Positions 56,441 through 64,000 of a stretch of DNA of 64,000 nt are shown here, in pieces. A program made the position numbers and the translations under genes. Positions within the stretch are counted from its first letter, which is position 1, and each line of letters begins with the position of its first letter. The stretch lies in NCBI RefSeq assembly GCF_949628215.1, contig NC_134310.1, positions 10,615,401 through 10,679,400 on the forward strand, given 5' to 3'. The notes beneath the pieces are model-generated. The model did not search any database. It was not told the origin of the DNA and worked only from the letters and a program-made list of their open reading frames with translations. Source of the stretch: Phalacrocorax aristotelis (taxonomy: Eukaryota; Chordata; Aves; Suliformes; Phalacrocoracidae).

Positions 56441-59144
56441 ATACCATTAGCCTTCATTGCAGCAAGGGCACATTGCCTGATCACGTTCAATTTGGTGACA
56501 GCTAATTTCACCCTAACATGTAGTAAAGTCCAAATGAAGATGGCAGTTCGTCATTTTCACATGTGTTAGGAGGTCAAAACAAAGGATAGGTGAATTTACC
56601 TTCACTTTAAAAAAATATAGCCAATTTCTCTTCATTAGTATGTACCTTGTATTTGGTGCCTTAGGTTATCCAGCAAAAAAAAAAATTTTTTTTAAAAAGT
56701 TAGCTTATTAGTAACAAGGTTACTATGTCTACTGATTCATCCTCAACCTTCGGTAGTAACCACAAGCCTCAGGAGGAAAAGGGAAAGTAACCACATTCCC
56801 CAGAAAAAGGAATATTGTGAGCAATGGGGACAGAGTTTTAGAGAAACAGAGCCACTCAGCAAGTGGTTTGCAAAACAAAGGGATTCTCTTATTGGAGCAG
56901 AGGAAGAGTCAGTAAGAAATAAATAAGGAGAAAAATACACAGTTCTCCTAAAAAATGTCTATTCCTGCTTTGTAATGGTTTCAGCATGGTTCTGCTAACC
57001 ACTAGAGACAAAACCATATTGTGCTAAACCAATTTTTCAAAACAATTTTCAAACATAAATCACCACTCATCAGAGTCATATCTAATAGACATACAGTACA
57101 GGAATAATCAAGCTGAAGACTTGCCTTCTTGCTGATTTCATATGTTAAGAAGGAATGTAAAATATTAGTAAAAGCATTAGTCATTTATTTGGATCTTTAG
57201 GTCATATATCATGACTGATATCATACAAATCTTGAACAGATGATAGCCATATTAGAACACATTTTTTCCCCACAAAAATAAATTTCAAACAGAATAAATC
57301 CAGAGCATGTATCCTTACATACTATTTTCTGTCCTCCCATAACCACTGCTATCAATAAAAATTCAAGACTGCAAAATCATAAAGACATGTTAAAATCTGT
57401 TCCTTCATAGTAGTGGGTTTAATTCTTCATCAAGTTGCACATAAAACACTGAGATAAATTACATGTTCCTCTGGCAGGAACATACCAGGACACATGACCT
57501 TGAGAAAAAAATTAATTTACAGTGAAACAAAATTATTTTACTCTATTCTCTCCTACACCCATGCCTCAAACTCAGTCTATAAAACTATCCTTTCTCAGAA
57601 AGGATTTTAATAGGTCCTCAGCTTCTTTATTGAAGCTTTCAGCAAGGGTGATGTCTTCACTTGTGCCAGGGGCAGTTATGGAAATGATCTTCTGAAAAGG
57701 GACTTTCAAAACTGTCTAGGGCACAGAAAAGCACACACCCCTGTAAAATGTAGTTATTATTCCCTCAAATGTATTGCCTCATAGTATCCTTTAAACTTTT
57801 TTTTTCCCTTAACTTTCATTCCCAAATAGAAACCAAGCTGTTATAAAATGGACTCTACCAGGAGCTCTTGGTGACAGAAATTCTTCAATGGTGCATATAT
57901 GTACATACATACATATGTATATATGTGCACACATCTATTTATAAATGCATAGATATGCGTGCATATTCTTGCATTTCACAGGAGTGTCACATTTCAGGGA
58001 TCTTCAGTATTGAAGGTAGATTTCTATGACCTTACCATACCTGTATCAGAGGTAGAATTTCCAGACGTTCCCCCTTCCCTGAACTTCATCCAGGCTCTCC
58101 CTGCTCCTTCTCTCAGACGTGGCTCCCACTTCATGGTGTGAATCTGCAGCTCACTACCTACTTCAAAGGCATCTTGGTCCCGGTGCCAGCCACAGGGGTA
58201 GGAAGGTCCTAGCAACTCAAGGGGTCCGGGATATAGAAGGAAGGGGTGCAAAAAAGACCCCAGCCGCTCTCAGCCCGGCAGCTCTCCAGCCCCTGATCAC
58301 AGCTTATTGAGCTGCAACTAAGCCGCTGCGGCATCTCCTGGGGACGCATCGCGTTGCTATGGAGACTCAAACACTCCACGCCAGAACGCCGTGGCTGCCG
58401 GCACGCGGATTTTGCAGCTCGGTGTAACTAGGCGCGCGGCGCAGGGAGCTCTCACCGAGCACTGGGCGCGGTGGCAGAGAGGAGAGGGAGATGTAAACTA
58501 GGACGTCTGCCAGCCTAATGTGATGTGTGTAACGTGCTTAGCAGTGCTGTCTGCACAGGCAATCCTTTGGCTACATGCATATACCTTCAAAGAACCTGCA
58601 TGCACATGTTACAACACTAGAGCAGACCTGTGCATGTATACACATTTGATTAATTCCTTGAGTAGCCTCTAGATGAAGATGAAGAGGCAGCAAAGACTGT
58701 TAACTGGCCCTCCATCTTTACAGAAAAATTCCATGGAACTCTGAAAAAGAAAACACAGAAACATCTCCTTTTTAGCAAAAGATAAACATTGACCTGCATA
58801 TGTTACAAAACTGATTCAGCATAAAGAACCATTTCTTGCTCTGTAACAACATCCAAACCTGTGACTGTGAAGCAGGTCTGAGATACACATACAGCAACCA
58901 GCTCAGAAGGCAGAGGACTAGGTGGAGCAGACTGAGCTGCTCCTGGGACTTCTGCAGTGAAGGCTTTCCCCTTGGCCACTTGCAAACAGATCAGAACCGA
59001 TCACATTCCACCCAGCGACAACTTCAGCAAGGCTATTTCCCTAAAAAACTTTTCAGAGTCATGGATCCAACAAAACAGGCTCAATGATAAACAGACCATG
59101 CACACCCCAACCTCCCATGTCACACTGAATTGAGACTCCCCTAG
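56441..59144. other. Unique sequence with CpG-rich block
   Basis: Mostly AT-rich noncoding DNA. A TATG/TACA-type simple repeat lies near 57,895-57,935. The block at 58,240-58,500 stands out as CpG-rich and is listed separately. Confidence 0.55.
58300..58500. promoter_or_regulatory. CpG-rich block with X-box: candidate host promoter
   Basis: About 20 CpGs fall in 160 bases, far above its surroundings. GTTGCTATGGAGAC at 58,353-58,366 fits the RFX X-box consensus (GTTGCCATGGCAAC-like), which is common in promoters of ciliary genes. No clear exon is seen beside it. Confidence 0.5.
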
Positions 59145-59761
59145 TGATAGAGGACAACCCCCCCCCCGAATACAAGGAGTGTTAGCGTGAATCTAAGGAG
59201 TGTTATTTTGAATCTAAGGGATATTGTATATGATTAAGTTAGCGTGAATATAGATGCTTTCCTTTTTGATTAAGCATTGTTAATAGTTAATCTAAGACTA
59301 GGGATGGGATGTATTGGCCATCAGCTCACTCATTTAATTAATGACAAGCGTTTCTTTTTAGAAGTAAAATGAGTGAGAGTTGCTAAGAGAAAATAGTTTT
59401 AAGTTGTTTCTATGTAACAGGAGTTAGGATGCCCCATCCATCAAGATCACCAAAGACCCCTGAAGAAAGGAAAGCATGCGTGGAAGAAACCAAAGCGGAG
59501 CCAAGAAGAATGACTCAGTGCCAACTATATAACTTATGTAGAGTACAATGAATATGTATTAGATAGGCAGAACATGTATGGACTTATTGTATAAATATAA
59601 TGAGGTAGCCGGCTTCGGTGTGCTTGATTTGTGGAAAACCACTGAGCACCCAGGCTTGTGCTACCCTGAAATAAATTAGCAATGTCGTAACAATGTCTCT
59701 CCTAAGTGTGTGACTATTGACTCATTGCACACCGGGCGACGAATCCGCTTTTCGGACAACA
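59145..59761 (+). repeat. Gamma-type solo LTR, duplication CTAG
   Basis: 617 bp, TGATAGAG to GGACAACA, flanked by CTAG at 59,141-59,144 and CTAG at 59,762-59,765. It has ATTGTATAAATATAATGAGG, AAATAAATTAGC and a C11 run near the start. It is the same family as 55,819-56,420, in opposite orientation. Confidence 0.93.
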
Positions 59762-59765
59762 CTAG

Positions 59766-59974
59766 TTCGGAAGAGGCAGGCCGACTTTACCCACGTGACC
59801 TGGAACAGTAGCGACCTAATGTGCAGGGCGAGGGAGGGGAAATAAGCCTTACGTCTGCCGTTGGAGGTAGTGTGTAGTGTCATTTCCGGGGACGCTTGTA
59901 ACGACCTCAAGCAACAGGAACATCCGGTTCAGAGTTGGGGAGGGTTAGTCGGTATTGTGGAGTTTGTGGTGAGG
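59766..59974 (+). promoter_or_regulatory. GC-rich candidate promoter / 5' UTR
   Basis: The segment lies between the LTR and an ATG. It has a CACGTGACC E-box near 59,794 and ETS-like TTTCCGGGG near 59,884 and ATCCGG near 59,921, typical of housekeeping promoters. There is no TATA box. Confidence 0.45.
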
Positions 59975-60076
59975 ATGGCGTTGTGGTCTTCCTCCTTTCA
60001 GGGTCTTGGTTCGGTTGAGGAGGATGAGGAACGGGAATTGACTCTCACATCTGTCCAGCACCTGTCGGAAACGCAG
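59975..60076 (+). CDS. Candidate first coding exon of an unidentified host gene
   Basis: An ATG in the context GAGGATGGCG opens 34 codons, acidic in the middle (VEEDEERELTL), to a splice-donor-like CAG|GTACAT at 60,076/60,077, in phase 0. The frame stays open to 60,412, so the unspliced reading is a shorter-odds alternative. The position within a CpG-rich block fits a host gene start. I do not recognise the protein, and no second exon is seen, so the call rests on composition and the donor. Confidence 0.35.
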
Positions 60077-60640
60077 GTACATCTGTTCCCGTACCGCTTG
60101 TCATGCCGTTTTCTTGTCCTGCTGAGTTTGTACGGGGCTCCTTGTGCTCCTTCATTCCTCCGGCGGGGGGTCTTCGGCCGCACGTGCCAGTGGCGTGGGT
60201 TTCCGTTGCTCGACCGAACCTTAGGTGGAAGCACGCGTGACTCCAACCGCTGGGAGACTACGTTGACAGTGCCTGCTCCTGCAGGGCTCGTGCCTAGTTT
60301 CAGCTCTCTGGGTTCTCGGGGAAGGGCTTTTGACTATCAGTTTACAAAATCAATTTACAGAGAGCCAGATCTGTTTTGGGCACGTGTACTTTCTTTGTGC
60401 TGTGTGGTGTAAAATATGAAATGAAACCACTGAAGAGGTACAAAGATGTGAGTCTGAGAAATGATTAAACTTTTTTTTTCCCCTTAAATAATAACTGAGT
60501 CTGGTGCATTGCGGGTGGGGGCGTAAACAGGCATGCGTAAATGCATGCTTATCCTGGATCTGTTTAGCTATCCTTGGATGTATCAGAAAGGACTTGTGTA
60601 GTAATGCTATAGGTAATATTGGAATTTGTCACCAGCCCAC
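60077..60640. other. Possible first intron start
   Basis: GC-rich to about 60,310, then AT-rich. No exon or repeat recognised. Confidence 0.4.
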
Positions 60641-61355
60641 TGTCACAGGCAAAACAGTCTCAACTCAGGGAATTTTATTTCATTTACTTTATTGCCAACT
60701 GTTACAAACTCAATTACTGATTCAGGTATTGAGGGGAAAAGAACCCCACAATTAAACAAACAGGGAAACACCTTTTCTCTCCCCTTCCCTAGGTTCAACT
60801 TCAATCAAATGCCTCCCTGCTTCCTGGTCCCAAATTCCCTTGTTTTTGCTGGGTTATGATCTGGTGACAGGTGGCACAAGGGAGGTTGGGGTCATCTGCA
60901 TAATGGTTTCTTTCTGCAGCTCCTTGCTGCTTACTCATTTTCTTTCACCACTCCTTGCTTCTTACTCATTTTCCTCTGCTCTAGCATGGGTTCCTCTATG
61001 GGTTGCAGGCCCTTTGAGAGTGTGCCTGCTTAGGCATGGCTTAACCACAGGATGCAGTCCCCTCAGAGCGTAGCTGCTCTGGTGTGGAGTAATTCCTTTC
61101 AAGACTGCATCTCCAGCTGGTACCTATATTGTCTCCTTCCATTTCTCCTCCCACCAGCAGCTGCCACTCTTTATTAAATATGTTTGAGCAGAGGCACCAG
61201 ATGCGCCAAGTTTTGGCGTGCAATGGATTGTTTACATCATTTTCAGAGTTGGCTGAAACTGGCTATGACTGGCATGTAGCAGTACATGGCCTCTTCCTGC
61301 GCAGGTCACCCCTGCAGCCCCCTGCTACCAAAACCCTTTACTTTATGCCCAATAC
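60641..61355 (-). repeat. LTR of class III relative I, antisense
   Basis: LTR-like sequence with TGTCACAGGC at the left and CAATACA at the right (minus-strand start TGTATTG). It is related to 13,935-14,567. Class III-like protease and gag sequence lies to its right on the same strand, so it would be a 3' LTR. Pol is missing. Confidence 0.65.
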
Positions 61356-62001
61356 ATTCCACCCTTTTCCTCTGTGAAACACATATTTAAGAACTGTTTG
61401 AACATACATCCATTATAAACTCTACTTTCAGCATCATCATGATCTTAATATGCATACATTATAAACTACATACACTACATGCAGCAAATTACTGCTGCTT
61501 TCAGCAAATTACTTGGGTTGCCAAGGGAATGACAACTGGGTCTATCCGAGTACATGCAACAACATTGGGGTCAGTAGAGTGTGCTGTAGTTGGCTCCCTC
61601 CTGTGCAAACTACACTTCATCCTGTTCCAAAAACCCAAAACTTTCCTGGCCCATCTGTCCATCTGCAGTGGATAAGAAAGTAAATCCTGAGGATGGCAAG
61701 GGCATCAGGTAGTGGGTACCAACCCTGTCTGTTCAAACTGAGGCTCCCTTCCACTAGAGCTAGGCATGTCTCTCCTCCAGTTGTTCCATGAATCACTGCT
61801 ACACAATGAGGGCAATAAGATGCACTCAGTGCCAGTATCCACTAGAGCACCATATTCTTGAGGCAAAGGGGTGCTTGGCCACCCTACCTAGATAGTCCAA
61901 TAAATTCAGTTATCCCCATCCCCTGCCAGGCCAGTGCCACCTCCCCCAAATGCAGTAAATTCAAATCAGTTGTCAGAACAGTATGTGGTCCAGAGATGGG
62001 G
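61356..62001 (-). pseudogene. Class III relative I: protease remnant
   Basis: On the minus strand, IYWTI, VGWPSTPLPQEYGALVDTG and TECILLPS line up with the protease of copies E, F and J, but with Asp-Thr-Gly at 61,831-61,839. Stops interrupt the frame before it. Sequence after the protease is too decayed to assign. Confidence 0.7.
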
Positions 62002-62595
62002 TGTCATGGTTTTAGCTGGGATAGAGTTAATTTTCTTCACTGCAGCTGGCATAGTGCTGTGCTTTGGACTTAGTATGAAAATAATGTTGATAACACACTG
62101 ATGTTTTAGTTGTTGCTAGGTAGTGTTTACACTAGTCAAGGATTTTTTCTAGCTTCCCATGCTCTGCCAGGTGCACAAGAAGCCGGGAGGGGAGGGGGCA
62201 CAGTTAAGAGAGCACATTCAAACTGGCCAAAGGGATATTCCATATCATGTAATGTCATGCCCGGTATGTTAACTGGGAGGAGCTGGCGGGGTGAGGGAGG
62301 CAGCAACTGCGGCTCAGGAACTGGCAGCGTTGGTTGGCGGGTGGTAAGCAGTTGTATCATTTGTGTTTCTGTTTTTTTCCCTTTTCCTTTTTATTATATT
62401 ATCATAATAATTATTATTATAATATTATCATTATTATTTTATTCTAATTATTAAACTGTTCTTATCTCAACCCACAAGTTTTCTTTTTTTTTTTTGCTTT
62501 TGCTTTTCCGATTCTCTCTCCCATCCCAGAGGGGTGGAAGGAGCGAGCAAGCGGCTGCATGGTGTTTAGTTGCTGACTGGGGCTGAACCACAACA
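62002..62595 (+). repeat. Solo class III LTR inside relative I
   Basis: 594 bp, TGTCATGG to CCACAACA. Flanks are TGGGG (61,997-62,001) and TGAGG (62,596-62,600), a 5-bp duplication with one mismatch. ATT-rich tract at 62,390-62,450. Confidence 0.9.
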
Positions 62596-63309
62596 TGAGG
62601 GTAGGAGAAGGCAATGTTTTAAATGAAGTCTGACCTCTCCCCTGTTCTTGCAGTTCCTTACCTTGCAGTGCTAGATCTCTAAAGGGCCTTCCATCCTGCT
62701 GTCATATCCTCTTCCTTTTCTTTTGACAACATCAGTAACTCCCAGCATGTAGGAAGCAGGTATGCAGGTTTCCCATTCTTTCCTGATGATTTTCCTGAGG
62801 TTAACCATACTACCATATCCTCAGTATTTTCCTTGGCCATGCTGCTAATCTTGCACTGTTCTTCTGGCATGTTCCCTCCAGTATGGTACATATAGGTCAC
62901 TCCTTGATCAACAAGGCATCCCACCAGGTTGTCATGTGATACCAGATGGGTGTTAGTAAGTGTGTCTAGCCATCAGAGCTTTTGGGCCATGGTGTCAGCG
63001 ATGACCACCTTTTCAGAGTCCCTCCCTTCTCGCTTGTAAATACACTCCAGCAGTCCAAGCAACTGCAATTGATTACTCCCTTCTTCCCAGGCCCTCCATG
63101 GGGTTATATCATTTGCAGAATTGGGCCACTGTTCAGCATATCCCTCCATCAGCCAGTCTCAAAGCCCTCCTTTACACAGGGCTGTGTTTGCAAGTGGCAT
63201 GGGCCCCAAACTCCCCAGAGCTCTGCTCATTTGAGCTATTGGCTGTATCCCAGCAGCTCTGGTTTCTCAGCACCATCATAGCTACTGCAGGGGCATCTCC
63301 CTGGGGTGG
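62596..63309 (-). pseudogene. Class III relative I: gag remnant
   Basis: Minus-strand frames with stops near 62,995 and 63,160 read retrovirus-capsid-like sequence (LLECIYKREGRDSE, LVDQGVTYMYHTGGNMPEEQ). It precedes the protease of relative I in the right order, which is the main support. The 3' LTR of a gamma element cuts it at 63,310. Confidence 0.55.
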
Positions 63310-63715
63310 TGTCACTGAAATTGGGAATAAACCTCGTAACACCAATGTAGTGTTAAAAGGCAGGCATTCTTTATTGCAGCGCTGGATGCACAGGGGATCG
63401 CTCCTCCAAGCGTGCATACCTTACACACTCTTCTCGTGATTTATAGATCAAAAATATACATATTCATTTTATCCATACATATTCAATGCTATTCTCTTTG
63501 GTGATTAGTACGAACTTGCTTGCTTCACATGTAAATTATTGCGCAGGCTCAGTTGTCCTTTCCCATTGTTCTCTTTTGGGTAGGTGGTATTACTTGGGTC
63601 GGTGGTCCATGAGTCGGTGGTCGCGATCTCCCCCTGCTGGAATTACCTTTTACCTACTTGGCTCTTAATCTTGGCAGTCCTGGCCAGTTTTCTCAGTCCA
63701 CTACACAAAAACACA
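63310..63715 (-). repeat. 3' LTR of right-edge gamma-like element
   Basis: 406 bp on the minus strand, TGTGTTTTTGTG to TTTCAGTGACA, with AATAAA near 63,372 (TTTATT on the plus strand). Blocks CAGGGGGAGATCGCGACCACC and GCATCCAGCGCTGC recur at 19,400-19,690. The left flank is gag of relative I, the right flank internal sequence. Confidence 0.82.
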
Positions 63716-64000
63716 TTTTGTCATCTTTTTCTGACAGAAGCACATTGTGTATCATTTCGTTCACATTAATGATTACCTAGGGACTAAAATACAGATCAAC
63801 GGATACACTGATTCGTACACTCCATGTTCCCATAATATAACAACATCCCTGGTTGAGTAATTTTATCACTTTGGTTACAGTGGCAGCTGTAGGTGTCCTG
63901 CATTTCTATAATTTCACTCTGAGTAAAGGACTGCTGAGTGCTCACGCTCTGGGGAGCAATGCTCCCATTTCCATAGGTCTGCTTAAACACACTAACTTTC
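63716..64000 (-). pseudogene. Right-edge gamma-like element: 3' internal end, possibly env
   Basis: A 64-codon minus-strand frame (63,990-63,796) upstream of the 3' LTR has several cysteines (SCHCNQ, ECTNQC). Its place fits the end of env, but no env hallmark is visible. The element continues beyond the window. Confidence 0.35.

Noticed and set aside
59998..60246. Minus-strand 82-codon ORF opposite the candidate exon
   Set aside because: It has no promoter side and fits an antisense shadow of GC-rich sequence.
1..64000. tRNA, rRNA or microRNA genes
   Set aside because: Apart from tRNA-complementary primer sites, I saw no cloverleaf or rRNA-like sequence.

Overview
The window looks like a bird genome segment made mostly of endogenous retroviruses (ERVs). 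Three observations point to a bird: CR1-type LINE fragments with short octamer-like 3' tails, an alpharetrovirus-like provirus with a tRNA-Trp primer-binding site and 6-bp target duplications, and many class III-like LTRs, several of them solo. By my boundaries roughly three quarters of the 64 kb is LTR-element sequence. I see no confident complete host gene. The best host signals are a CpG-rich block with an RFX-type X-box near 58.35 kb and a candidate first coding exon at 59,975-60,076. An ERV-packed stretch of this kind would fit a W chromosome or other low-recombination region, but that is inference.

Three retroviral lineages are layered on each other. (1) A class III (ERV-L-like) family with a Lys-1,2-like PBS. 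Its copies are called here A (1-3,655 +), B (3,656-5,000 -), C (16,797-18,301 plus 23,326-24,219 +), E (24,220-28,462 +), F (30,779-35,519 +) and J (42,330-44,934 plus 50,703-52,075 -). A diverged relative, I, lies at 60,641-63,309 (-). Copies have gag, pro and pol but no recognisable env. Gag has a hydrophobic N-terminal domain, a short TQTP repeat region and no zinc knuckle. A single UAG separates gag from in-frame pro-pol. (2) A class I (gammaretrovirus-like) family: D (18,302-22,852 +), K (30,371-30,714 +), G (35,620-41,488 -), a gag scrap at 42,128-42,296 (-), H (53,736-56,440 +), the right-edge element (63,310-64,000 -) and solo LTRs with 4-bp duplications. (3) An alpharetrovirus-like provirus (44,935-50,702 +), with paired LTRs, 6-bp duplications and a nearly open pol, plus a related solo LTR at 37,130-37,522.

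Layout: 1-5,000 nested class III copies A and B; 5,001-7,951 unique sequence; 7,952-16,000 solo LTRs, a CR1 and LTR-in-LTR insertions; 16,001-16,796 unique; 16,797-28,462 class III copy C holding gamma element D and a CR1, sharing one LTR with copy E, which ends in an internal inversion; 28,465-29,935 CR1; 30,371-35,519 gamma scrap K and copy F; 35,620-41,488 gamma element G; 42,005-52,075 class III copy J holding the alpha-like provirus; 52,647-56,440 solo LTR and gamma element H; 56,441-60,640 mostly unique sequence with the candidate promoters; 60,641-64,000 class III relative I, a solo LTR and the 3' end of a gamma element.

The nesting gives relative ages: alpha-like insertions are younger than the class III and gamma copies they interrupt, and several class III LTRs are older than the gamma LTRs inside them. 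The alpha-like LTR pair differs at only six substitutions plus one indel over about 250 bp. No lineage here is open in all genes.
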